Assembly: GCF_000695095.2 (NCBI RefSeq)
Contig: NZ_CP011454.1
Span: 620,001 to 684,000 of the forward strand
Length of the DNA stretch: 64,000 nucleotides
Origin: Gemmatimonas phototrophica
GTDB lineage: Bacteria; Gemmatimonadota; Gemmatimonadetes; Gemmatimonadales; Gemmatimonadaceae
Direction: 5' to 3'
Both the position numbers and the translations under genes were made by a program. How positions within the stretch are numbered: position 1 is the stretch's first letter; each line of letters opens with the position of its first letter. Shown here one piece after another: positions 52,471-60,577 of the stretch. The notes below the pieces were generated by a model that was not told the DNA's origin, searched no databases, and saw nothing but the letters and a program-made list of their open reading frames with translations.

Positions 52471-53588
52471 GTGGAGGCTCCCTGGGCGTTGCGCTGGCGC
52501 GTGAGCGACGCCGTGACACTTGCTGCGGCTGCACGGAGCTGCTTCTGCACTTCAGGCACCGCCGTGGCCACTGAGAGGATGACCGCCGCCGTGAGAATAT
52601 CGGTCAGCTGCTTGGGCACCACCGCATTCACGGCCAGTCCGCCCTGCGACAGCGTGGCAAACAGCAGCGCCGCGGCGAGAATGCCGAACGGATGGTTGCG
52701 TCCCACCAACGCCACGGCAATGCCGAGGAAGCCGGCACCACCGGCGAAGCCTTCTTCGTAGTAGCCCTTATAGCCCAACACGAAGTTCACGCCGCCCAAT
52801 CCCGCCAGCGCGCCCGAGAGCGCCATGGAGAGCAGCAGCACCCGCGGGACCTTCACCCCACCATACTCGGCGGCCTCGGGCTGCAGCCCCACCGCGCGCA
52901 ATTCGTAGCCGCTGCGCGTGCGGAACAGATACCACCACGCCACCAGCGCTGCGGCCACCGCAAACACGATGGTGAAGTTCACTGCACTGCCCCGGAACAT
53001 GGCAAAGGCATCGGCCAGTCGCGGCACATTGCCCGCGGCAATGTCGGGCGTGCGCAAAGTCTCCGGCAGGTGGAGCTTGGCCGACACAATCCAGTTCAGC
53101 AGCGCGAGCACAATGAAGTTCAGCATGATGGTCACGATCACTTCACTCGCGCCGAAGCGGGCGCGCAGCGCACCAGGCACCGCCCCGACCGCGCCCCCCA
53201 CGAACATGGCGCTCAGCAGGCACAGCGGCACCGCAATCACCGCGGGTAGCGACGCCGGGAGCAGCAGCCCGGTGACCGCCGCACCGAAACCACCTGCGGC
53301 CAGTTGCCCTTCCGCGCCTACGTTGAACAAGCCGGCGCGCCCCGCCAACGCAAAGGCCAGACCGGTGCAGGTGAGCGTGGTGGCTTTGTACAACACCTGT
53401 CCAATACCGTACGCGTTCCCCCACGTGCCTTTCACCAGCAGTGCCCACACCGCGCCCGGGGATTCGCCGAACGACAGGATGAGCAGATCGCCCAGCACCG
53501 CGGCCAACCCCATCGCCACGACCGGCGGCAATACGGCTTCCAGCAGGCGTGTCCGGGTCATCGACACCGTTGTGGCGGTCGCACTCAT
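52467..53588 (-). CDS. ABC transporter permease, BMP/nucleoside family (NupP-like)
   Basis: 373 aa, larger of the two permeases, about 9-10 membrane segments. Diagnostic stretches: YKATTLTCTGLAFALAGRAGLFNVGAEGQL near residue 70, GAVPGALRARFGASEVIVTIMLNFI near 140, and GFGGGAGFLGIAVALVGRNHPFG-type sequence in the C-terminal part (GYYEEGFAGGAGFLGIAVALVGRNHPF). It overlaps both neighbours by 4 bp (ATGA junctions at 53585-53588 and 52467-52470), so stoichiometry is set by translational coupling. Confidence 0.93.
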   Translation of the reverse strand: MSATATTVSMTRTRLLEAVLPPVVAMGLAAVLGDLLILSFGESPGAVWALLVKGTWGNAYGIGQVLYKATTLTCTGLAFALAGRAGLFNVGAEGQLAAGGFGAAVTGLLLPASLPAVIAVPLCLLSAMFVGGAVGAVPGALRARFGASEVIVTIMLNFIVLALLNWIVSAKLHLPETLRTPDIAAGNVPRLADAFAMFRGSAVNFTIVFAVAAALVAWWYLFRTRSGYELRAVGLQPEAAEYGGVKVPRVLLLSMALSGALAGLGGVNFVLGYKGYYEEGFAGGAGFLGIAVALVGRNHPFGILAAALLFATLSQGGLAVNAVVPKQLTDILTAAVILSVATAVPEVQKQLRAAAASVTASLTRQRNAQGAST

Positions 53589-55144
53589 GCGGCCGCTCCG
53601 GTCATGTAGGGCCCGAGCAGTTCGGCCGAACAGTCGGCGGCTGGCAGGATCGTGACGAATCGGCCACCGTACATCACGGCAATCCGATCGGACAGCGCAA
53701 GCACCTCCGGCAAGTCAGCACTCACCAGCAGAATGCCTTTGCCCGCATTGCGTGCCGCCCGCAGCTGCTCGTGAATGAACTCGATGGCACCCACATCCAC
53801 GCCACGTGTCGGTTGCGCGGCCAGCAACACGGTGAACTCGCGTCCCATCTCCCGGGCAATCACGATCTTCTGTTGATTGCCCCCGGACAGCGCCCGTGCC
53901 GGCACGTGGGCTATGGGAGGGCGGATGTCAAAACGCTGAATCTGTTCGGCGGCATTGGCCGCTATCCGCGACCGATCGAGGCCCGTGCGTGTGGCGAAGT
54001 GGTGCTGCCGGCCGAGGATGAGGTTGTCGGCAATGGAGTAGTCCAGCACCAGCCCGCGACGATGGCGGTCTTCAGGAATGTGCGATAGCCCGTAATCGGC
54101 CCGGTCGCGCACCGACAGCCCGTGGCAATCGTGCGTGCCGAGCTGAATGCGGCCACTCTGCCATGTTCGCAAGCCGGCAATCGCCTCCAGCAATTCGGTC
54201 TGACCGTTCCCTTCCACGCCGGCAATCCCCACGATCTCCCCGGGGTGGATCTCCAGGGAGAGATCATTCACCGCGACGGTCCCGCGATCAGACATTACGC
54301 GCAGACCGTGTACTCGCAGCGCCGGCGCAGCGCCCGCCGTGGTGGCGGCTGCCCCGTGCGCCGTGCCGTGTCGCACCGCCCCCATGGCATCGAGATGCAG
54401 ATTGACATCGCGACCCACCATGGCGCGGGCAATATCGCGTGGCGTAGTGCCCTGCGTGGCAAGCTGCGAGACCGTCGCGCCGGCTCGCATGACGGTGATG
54501 TTGTCCGACACCGCAATGACTTCGTCGAGCTTGTGCGTGATCAGCACGACCGTACCGCCATCCGCGCGCAAGGCGCGCAGCACCGTCCACAACTCCTGCA
54601 CTTCCGGCGGTGACAGCACGGCCGTGGGCTCGTCGAGAATGAGCACCTTGGCCCCGCGATACAGCGCTTTGAGAATCTCCACCCGCTGCGCTTCGCCAAC
54701 GGTGAGATCGGCAATGCGGGCCCGCGGATCCACATGCAGTCCGCAACGCTTGCACAACGATTCCACTTCCAGCACGGCGCGGTGCAGATCAATCGTCATG
54801 CCCTTGGTAGGCTCCGACCCCAGCACCACATTCTCTGCCACCGTCAGGGTGGGCACGAGCATGAAGTGCTGGTGCACCATGCCGACTCCGGCCGCAATTG
54901 CCTCGGTGGTCTTCCAGCCGGTCACTTCACGGCCATGTACTTCCACCGTCCCGCCATCAGGGGCGTAGAGGCCGGCCAGCACGCGCATCAGAGTACTCTT
55001 GCCGGCGCCATTCTCGCCAACGAGCGCATGGATCTCGCCCTGGTGTACTTCCAGCGAGGCGTCCCGATTGGCCACCACGCCGCCAAAGGTCTTCACCACG
55101 CCCCGCATGCGAATGGCCGGCGCCCGTGATGCCTCAGCGCTCAT
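53585..55144 (-). CDS. ABC transporter ATP-binding protein, double domain (NupO-like)
   Basis: 519 aa with two ATPase domains in tandem. Domain 1 has a normal Walker A (GENGAGKSTL), Walker B LILDEPTAVL and H-loop ITHK. Domain 2 has a degenerate Walker A (GVEGNGQTELLEAI) and signature ALSGGNQQKIVIAREM, with RGVDVGAIEFIHEQL after it. This pattern matches the RbsA/XylG-like and nucleoside (NupO) proteins that power BMP-dependent uptake. The start is ATG 55144, overlapping the BMP stop by one base (TGATG); GTG one codon earlier is possible. Confidence 0.94.
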   Translation of the reverse strand: MSAEASRAPAIRMRGVVKTFGGVVANRDASLEVHQGEIHALVGENGAGKSTLMRVLAGLYAPDGGTVEVHGREVTGWKTTEAIAAGVGMVHQHFMLVPTLTVAENVVLGSEPTKGMTIDLHRAVLEVESLCKRCGLHVDPRARIADLTVGEAQRVEILKALYRGAKVLILDEPTAVLSPPEVQELWTVLRALRADGGTVVLITHKLDEVIAVSDNITVMRAGATVSQLATQGTTPRDIARAMVGRDVNLHLDAMGAVRHGTAHGAAATTAGAAPALRVHGLRVMSDRGTVAVNDLSLEIHPGEIVGIAGVEGNGQTELLEAIAGLRTWQSGRIQLGTHDCHGLSVRDRADYGLSHIPEDRHRRGLVLDYSIADNLILGRQHHFATRTGLDRSRIAANAAEQIQRFDIRPPIAHVPARALSGGNQQKIVIAREMGREFTVLLAAQPTRGVDVGAIEFIHEQLRAARNAGKGILLVSADLPEVLALSDRIAVMYGGRFVTILPAADCSAELLGPYMTGAAA

Positions 55145-56190
55145 CACTTCTGCTCCCGCGTGGACGGCACGGCAATGCGTCCTGCCACGATATCGGCCGT
55201 CAAGGCATCCAGTCGTGCCCGTACCGCGACGGGAATGAGCGCCTTGTTGTTGTCGTCGTAGATATACCCCACGCCGTTCTCCGCCAGACCGAACTGCTGG
55301 ACTCCGCCGGTGAACTGCTGGTCCTTCACGGCCCGCACGGCGGCCAGCACCGACGCATCGATGCCTTTCACCATGCTCGTGAGCACGTAGCCGGGGGCTT
55401 CGTTGAACTGATCCGCGTCTACGCCAATCGCCAGCTTGCCGGTGGTGCGGGCGGCTTCAAACACGCCAAGGCCGGTTGAACCGGACGCGTGAAAAATCAC
55501 GTTGACACCCTGATTGTACATCGCCAGCGCCATCTCCTTGCCGCGCCCGGGATTCCGAAACGCTTCGGGGGTGACCCCGGCGTAGTTCGCAATGACGTCG
55601 CACTCCGGGCACACATGTTTGACGCCCGCCCGGTACCCCGCCTCAAACTTGTGAATGAGGGCGATGTCCATGCCGCCCACAAATCCCACCTTTTTGCTCT
55701 TGCCGACCAGCGCGGCCAGGGCGCCCACCAGAAACGACCCTTCTTCCTCGCGGAACTTGAGCGCCCGGAGGTTGGACGGGAGCGGCAGCGGATTGCCCAC
55801 GCTGTCCGATGGCACGGACATATCCACGTTGGCGAAGCGCACATTCGGATATTCCTTGGCCAACGCCAGCACATCATCGGTAAAGATGAAGCCCACGCCG
55901 ATGACCAGGTCCATCCCTTCGGCGGCCAGCAAGCGCAGGCCGGCTTCCCGGTCGGAGCCTTCGCCCGGTTCGATGTACGTAACGCGCGCGCCAAGCTCAC
56001 GCTGTGCGCGCTCGCCCCCGAGATAAGCGCCGTCGTTGAATGACTTGTCCCCACGACCGCCGACATCGAAGACGATGCCGACATCGAGGCCGTCGGTGGT
56101 GTCCGCAACGGTGGCACCAGACGGGCGGACCGTGAGGAGGGCGAAATGGGCGAGGAAGAGCGCCCCGATCAGATAGAGGGTGCGGCGCAT
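55144..56190 (-). CDS. BMP family ABC transporter substrate-binding protein
   Basis: 348 aa. Family wording: LDVGIVFDVGGRGDKSFNDGAYLG near residue 33, LVIGVGFIFTDDVLALAKEYPNVRFANVDM, EEEGSFLVGALAALVGKSKKVGFVGGMDIALIHKFEAGYRAGVK. Members bind purine nucleosides for uptake. Signal: MRRTLYLIGALFLAHFALLTVRPSGA; no Cys lipobox, so it is either periplasmic and soluble or held by an uncleaved N-terminal helix, unusual for this family. The start was set at ATG 56190, where the signal begins. First gene of the nupOPQ-like unit with MFS, S9 and NUDIX genes behind. Confidence 0.92.
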   Translation of the reverse strand: MRRTLYLIGALFLAHFALLTVRPSGATVADTTDGLDVGIVFDVGGRGDKSFNDGAYLGGERAQRELGARVTYIEPGEGSDREAGLRLLAAEGMDLVIGVGFIFTDDVLALAKEYPNVRFANVDMSVPSDSVGNPLPLPSNLRALKFREEEGSFLVGALAALVGKSKKVGFVGGMDIALIHKFEAGYRAGVKHVCPECDVIANYAGVTPEAFRNPGRGKEMALAMYNQGVNVIFHASGSTGLGVFEAARTTGKLAIGVDADQFNEAPGYVLTSMVKGIDASVLAAVRAVKDQQFTGGVQQFGLAENGVGYIYDDNNKALIPVAVRARLDALTADIVAGRIAVPSTREQK

Positions 56191-56240
56191 GGCCACGAAG
56201 GTTCGCCGTCTGGGCCCCGGACGGGAAGGGCCCAAAACGA

Positions 56241-56277
56241 AACGGCGGCCCCAGGAGTTTCTCCCGGGGCCGCCGTT
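56241..56277 (-). terminator. Strong hairpin, terminator of the TPR gene
   Basis: AACGGCGGCCCC (56241-56252) pairs with GGGGCCGCCGTT (56266-56277), and GGAG/CTCC extend the stem around a TTT loop, with one A/C mismatch. On the minus strand a CGTTTTGG tract follows. It lies between the TPR gene and the BMP gene. Confidence 0.75.
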
Positions 56278-56324
56278 GTCCGTTCCCTGCTTCCAACGCC
56301 CTGCCTGCTGCTCCCTCTTGGTAG

Positions 56325-57833
56325 CTACTTGATCGCCTTATACCGGTACGCGTAGATCTTCGCGCCCGTCGCCTTGATCTCCACGTTCTTGCGATCGCCC
56401 TTTTTGAGCGCGCCTGACTCCGCCGTGCCCGTGGCCACGACCGCTCCCGCTTCATCGAGAAATTCAGCGGTCACGTTGTACGACCCCGTGGCTGCAACCT
56501 GCTCCAGCGCCAGCGTCAGCGTGGCTTCGTTGGCGCCCCGGGAGAAACCGGCGACTTCCACCTTGACCGGCAGATTCTCGGCGAGCGTCTGGTACTTCAC
56601 CAGCGAGTCCGTCCACGCCTTCTTCTCCGCCGGCAGCTTGGCCGCCTTGGCGAGCCCCTGCGACGCGTAGGCGAACATCATCCACCCATCGTAGTTGTTC
56701 GGGTCAAGCGCCACCAGCTTCGCGCTGGGAGCCCACATCTCCTTGAAGCGATCCTTGCCATAGTACGACGCGGCCACGTTACGCAGGCCGTCGCGGCTGT
56801 TCGGATTCTTCTGCACCGACAGCTCAAACAGCTTGAGCGCATCGTCGGCCTTGTTCGCGCGCGTGGCCACCACACCACCAACGGCCAGCACGATGTCGCT
56901 CTGCTTGTCCGGGTTGGCCAGCATGTCCGCATACACCTGCGACATGTTGGCCGTATCCTTGGCCAGCGTCAGGGCTTCGGCCCAGTTGTTGTAGTGGTTC
57001 GCCACATCCGGGCTGTCCGGCGCCGCGGCAATGAGCGTCTTGAACGTCTCGGCCGCCTCCTTGGCCTGCGCCTGCTGGTCGGCCCCCTGTGCTGTCGCCG
57101 CCTGCTCCAGCTGCGTCATGGCCAGATAGTACATGGAGCCGTTCTTGAGATCGCGGTACACCGTATCGGCGCCCGAGCGATCAATGACGTGCTTCCAGTG
57201 CATCATGGCCGCCTTCTTCTCGCCTTTCTGATTGGCCACATTGGCCAGCACATAGTGGGCGTACGGTCCATCACTCATCAGCATGGAACGCTTGGCGTAG
57301 TACTCCGCCGAGTCGAGGCTGCCGGCGCTGGACGCCGAAAGCGCGGCCTGCGTCTGCGCCAGCCACAGTTCGTTCTGGCGCTGGGCCTTGATGTCGGCTT
57401 CACAGGCTGGCGCCGCCGCCACGATCGCCTTGTATGCAGCATCAACGGCCACCACAAGATCGATCGTCTCGGTGGGGTTGGTCACGAAGCCCAGCGAGCT
57501 GCGCACCGGCGTGGCCGTGATCCCAGGCTCCAGCGCCCACAGCTTGAGCACTTCGCTAAGCATGAACTGGTAGCCAATCACGTTCTTCGCGAAACGCTCC
57601 GGCTTGGTATCCAGCTCCTTCATCATCTGCCCCAGCAGCTTCTTGCGCTGCTCAGGCGTCTGCGCGGCCTTGGCCTGCTGGTACGACAGCGACTGGATCG
57701 CCAGCTCCTTGGGCTGGTTTACGTCGATGGTGCAGGTGGCGGATACACCGCCTGGCTGCGCGGCTGCGGTCGCTGAAACGATTCCGGTGAGCGACACAGC
57801 GGCCACGGCACCAGCCATGAACGTCAAACGCAT
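56325..57833 (-). CDS. Exported tetratricopeptide-repeat protein
   Basis: 502 aa with signal peptide (MRLTFMAGAVAAVSLTGIVS, cleavage near AAAQ). Helical repeats with TPR spacing fill residues about 40-430 (e.g. YAHYVLANVANQKGEKKAAMMHWKHVI, DDALKLFELSVQKNPNSRDGLRNVAASYY). A C-terminal beta-rich segment (VKVEVAGFSRGANEATLTLALEQV...VEIKATGAKIYAYRYKAIK) resembles a small Ig-like fold. TPR proteins act as protein scaffolds; the partner is unknown. A good Shine-Dalgarno (AGGAGA, 7 bp) precedes the ATG. It is divergent from nadB and ends at the hairpin 56241-56277. Confidence 0.85.
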   Translation of the reverse strand: MRLTFMAGAVAAVSLTGIVSATAAAQPGGVSATCTIDVNQPKELAIQSLSYQQAKAAQTPEQRKKLLGQMMKELDTKPERFAKNVIGYQFMLSEVLKLWALEPGITATPVRSSLGFVTNPTETIDLVVAVDAAYKAIVAAAPACEADIKAQRQNELWLAQTQAALSASSAGSLDSAEYYAKRSMLMSDGPYAHYVLANVANQKGEKKAAMMHWKHVIDRSGADTVYRDLKNGSMYYLAMTQLEQAATAQGADQQAQAKEAAETFKTLIAAAPDSPDVANHYNNWAEALTLAKDTANMSQVYADMLANPDKQSDIVLAVGGVVATRANKADDALKLFELSVQKNPNSRDGLRNVAASYYGKDRFKEMWAPSAKLVALDPNNYDGWMMFAYASQGLAKAAKLPAEKKAWTDSLVKYQTLAENLPVKVEVAGFSRGANEATLTLALEQVAATGSYNVTAEFLDEAGAVVATGTAESGALKKGDRKNVEIKATGAKIYAYRYKAIK

Positions 57834-57866
57834 GACGTCTCCTAAAAGCGAAAAGAGGCAGGGAAT

Positions 57867-57886
57867 CTGGCCGGTAACCCGGCCAG
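57867..57886. promoter_or_regulatory. Perfect 8-bp-stem hairpin between TPR gene and nadB
   Basis: CTGGCCGG-TAAC-CCGGCCAG lies 41 bp before the nadB ATG, in the 94-bp divergent spacer. The symmetry suits an operator for a dimeric regulator or an RNA hairpin in the TPR leader. No known NAD regulator site is recognised. Confidence 0.4.
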
Positions 57887-57927
57887 GGGTTCAGTTGGGG
57901 ACCCGATGTCCTTTACTTGAAACTACT

Positions 57928-59451
57928 ATGACCGAACGGATCCGCACCCGGTTCCTTGTGATTGGCAGCGGAGTGGCTGGTTTGCACACGGCGTGGCGGG
58001 CTTCGGCCCACGGGTCGGTGACGGTGCTCACCAAGCGCACCCTCTTCGACTCTGCCACCGCGTACGCACAAGGGGGCATCGCCGCTGCACTTGGGGCCGG
58101 CGACAGCCCGGAGCTGCACCGGGAAGACACCCTCGCAGCCGGCGCCGCCCTCTGTGACCGCGAGGCGGTGCAGGTGCTGGTAGATGAAGGCCCGACCCGA
58201 GTTCGTGAGCTCCAGGCCGCCGGCGCCCGCTTTGATCTCGACCCCGACGGCGATTTCAAGCTGGGCAAGGAGGCCGCCCACTCACGCCATCGCATTGTGC
58301 ACGCCCACGGTGACCAGACTGGGGCCGAAGTGGCCCGCACGCTGGTGGCCAAGGTGCGGGAGGCCCAGTCTATCCAGGTTCAGGAAATGGCGCGGGTCCT
58401 CGACTTGCTCCTGGTGGAAGACGAGTTCGGGGTCCAGTGCGCCGGGGTTCGGGCCTCCATTTCGGGCCGACCGGTCGAAATCGTGGCCGACGCCACGGTC
58501 CTCGCCACGGGCGGGTGCGGACAGATTTTCCGCTACACCACCAACCCCCAGGTGGCCACCGGCGACGGCTTTGCCATGGCCCACCGGGCCGGGGCCCGAC
58601 TGGCCGACATGGAATTTGTCCAGTTCCACCCCACGGCGCTGGACACCCCGGAAAATCCGCTGGCGCTCATTTCGGAGGCGGTGCGCGGGGAAGGGGCCAT
58701 TCTGCTCAACGGACGGGGGCAGCGTTTCATGCCCAGCCGCCACAAGCTCGCCGAACTGGCCCCCCGCGACGTGGTGGCCCGCGAAATTTTCCGCGAGCAG
58801 CAGGCCCATGGCCGCGTCTTTCTCGACGCCACCAAGCTGGGGGAGGGGTTCCTCACTCGGTTCCCGGGCATTTCGGCGCTCTGTCGGGCCCGTGGTATCG
58901 ACCCCCGCTTCGAACCCATTCCGGTAACCCCCGCCGCCCACTACATGATGGGCGGTGTGGTGACCGATCTGGCGGGCCGCTCCAGCATCTCGCGGCTGTA
59001 CGCGGTGGGGGAAGTGGCCCGTACCGGTGTCCATGGTGCCAACCGGCTGGCGTCCAACTCATTGCTCGAAGGGTTGGTGTTTGCCGAGCGCGTTGCGCGC
59101 GACATGGTGCAGACACCGGAAGAGCTCGCTATCCCCGAACTCACCTCGTGGGATGTCCCGCCGCTGGATGATCGCGGCGCCGCCCAGGTCGCCGCTGACG
59201 AAATCCGCCAGATCATGTGGGATCACGCCAGCATTGCCCGCACAGCGGCCGGCCTCCGCCGCTGCCTGAGCGCGCTCCAGCGCGTGGGGGAACGGCTGAC
59301 CCCCGGGGCGACCGAAGAGCGTAACCTGCTTACCACCGCCACCCTCGTGGCCGAAGCCTCGCTGCTGCGCAAGGAGTCGCGGGGAGGCCACTTCCGGAGC
59401 GATTTTCCCAAGACACGTCGGAAGTGGCAAGGCCGACACATTACGTGGTAA
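57928..59451 (+). CDS. nadB: L-aspartate oxidase
   Basis: 507 aa, FAD flavoprotein that oxidises L-aspartate to iminoaspartate, the first step of de novo NAD synthesis. N-terminal Rossmann motif VIGSGVAGLHTAW, then AYAQGGIAAALGAGDSPELH, AAHSRHRIVHAHGDQTGAEVARTL, LATGGCGQIFRYTTNP, EFVQFHPTAL, HYMMGGVVTD and EVARTGVHGANRLASNSLLEGLVF. The catalytic Arg and His regions are intact. The start at ATG 57928 was chosen because upstream frame sequence runs into the TPR gene. It forms a unit with nadA (115-bp gap with repeats) and nadC. Confidence 0.95.
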   Translation: MTERIRTRFLVIGSGVAGLHTAWRASAHGSVTVLTKRTLFDSATAYAQGGIAAALGAGDSPELHREDTLAAGAALCDREAVQVLVDEGPTRVRELQAAGARFDLDPDGDFKLGKEAAHSRHRIVHAHGDQTGAEVARTLVAKVREAQSIQVQEMARVLDLLLVEDEFGVQCAGVRASISGRPVEIVADATVLATGGCGQIFRYTTNPQVATGDGFAMAHRAGARLADMEFVQFHPTALDTPENPLALISEAVRGEGAILLNGRGQRFMPSRHKLAELAPRDVVAREIFREQQAHGRVFLDATKLGEGFLTRFPGISALCRARGIDPRFEPIPVTPAAHYMMGGVVTDLAGRSSISRLYAVGEVARTGVHGANRLASNSLLEGLVFAERVARDMVQTPEELAIPELTSWDVPPLDDRGAAQVAADEIRQIMWDHASIARTAAGLRRCLSALQRVGERLTPGATEERNLLTTATLVAEASLLRKESRGGHFRSDFPKTRRKWQGRHITW

Positions 59452-59482
59452 GAAAGGAAGCAGGTGGCAGGATGCACCCTCT

Positions 59483-59559
59483 ACTCCCCGCTCCCTGCTC
59501 CCTGCTCCCTGCTCCCTGCTCCCCGCTCCCTGCTTCCTGCTCCCTGCTCCCTGCTCCCT
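59483..59559 (+). repeat. Heptamer tandem repeat (GCTCCCT) upstream of nadA
   Basis: Ten 7-bp units run from 59490 to 59559, eight exactly GCTCCCT and two with one change (GCTCCCC at 59518, GCTTCCT at 59532); a degenerate unit precedes at 59483. It ends 7 bp before the nadA ATG, where a ribosome-binding site is expected. A similar unit occurs at 56310-56316. Confidence 0.9.
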
Positions 59560-59566
59560 CGTCTTC

Positions 59567-60577
59567 ATGACCGTCCTCGAAGCGCACTACGATCCCGCCT
59601 TGGCCGCACAAATCCGCGACCTCGCAAAAGCGAAGAACGCGGTCATTCTCGCGCACAACTACGAACGTCCCGAAATCCAGGACGTGGCCGACTACGTCGG
59701 CGACTCACTTGGGCTTTCGCGCGAGGCGGCCAAAACCGAAGCCGATGTCATCGTCTTCTGCGGCGTGCACTTCATGGCCGAAACGGCGGCCATTCTGTCG
59801 CCGCAAAAAACCGTATTGCTCCCGGATCTCGCTGCCGGCTGCTCGCTCGCCAGCACCATTGACGCCGAGCAGCTTCGCGCCTGGAAGGCCGAACATCCCG
59901 GCGCTGTGGTGGTGGCCTACGTGAACACCACCGCCGAAGTGAAAGCCGAGAGCGATTACTGTTGCACCTCCGGCAACGCCGTGGAAGTGATCAACGCCAT
60001 TCCGGCAGACAAGGAGATCCTCTTCCTGCCGGACATGTTCCTCGGTGCGCATGTCCGCCGAGAAACCGGCCGCGACAACATTCACGTGTGGATGGGCGAG
60101 TGTCACGTGCATGCCGGTATCGACCCCGAGCACATCACCCGCACGCGCGCGCAACATCCCGGCGCCGAATTCCTCATTCATCCCGAATGCGGCTGTGCCA
60201 CCTCGGTGGTGGAGGCCATGAGTGCCGGCGCCGTCTCCAAAGACAACGCCCACATTCTTTCCACCGAAGGAATGATCAAGCGCCCATCGCAAACCCATCA
60301 CGATACGTTCATCGTGGCCACGGAAATCGGGATCCTGCACCGGCTGCGTCGGGAGAATCCCACCAAGCACTTCATTGCCGCCAACGATCGGGCTCAATGC
60401 TCGTATATGAAGGTCACCACGCTGGCCAAGGTGCGCGATGCGCTGCTGTACATGCAGCATCGCATCACCGTGCCCGATGACATGGCGGCCCGCGCGCGCA
60501 CGGCTATTGAACGGATGGTCAGCATTGGAGGCAATACCGGCGTCAGTCCCTTTGGTCCAGAGGATCCAGGCGAATGA
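59567..60577 (+). CDS. nadA: Quinolinate synthase
   Basis: 336 aa. Condenses iminoaspartate with dihydroxyacetone phosphate to quinolinate using a 4Fe-4S cluster. The three cluster cysteines are expected at LAAGCSLA, HPECGCATSVVEAM and DRAQCSYM, all present. Other family text: ILAHNYERPEIQDVADYVGDSLGLS, VNTTAEVKAESDYCCTSGNA, FLPDMFLGAHV and WMGECHVHAG. The start ATG at 59567 directly follows a heptamer tract and lacks a Shine-Dalgarno. The stop overlaps the nadC ATG (ATGA at 60574-60577). Confidence 0.96.
   Translation: MTVLEAHYDPALAAQIRDLAKAKNAVILAHNYERPEIQDVADYVGDSLGLSREAAKTEADVIVFCGVHFMAETAAILSPQKTVLLPDLAAGCSLASTIDAEQLRAWKAEHPGAVVVAYVNTTAEVKAESDYCCTSGNAVEVINAIPADKEILFLPDMFLGAHVRRETGRDNIHVWMGECHVHAGIDPEHITRTRAQHPGAEFLIHPECGCATSVVEAMSAGAVSKDNAHILSTEGMIKRPSQTHHDTFIVATEIGILHRLRRENPTKHFIAANDRAQCSYMKVTTLAKVRDALLYMQHRITVPDDMAARARTAIERMVSIGGNTGVSPFGPEDPGE

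Noticed and set aside
57604-57927. Longer start of nadB
   Set aside because: The extra 108 codons lie antisense to the TPR gene and lack homology to aspartate oxidases.
59483-59559. CRISPR-like or minisatellite reading of the GCTCCCT array
   Set aside because: Units are 7 bp with no spacers; it is a simple tandem repeat.
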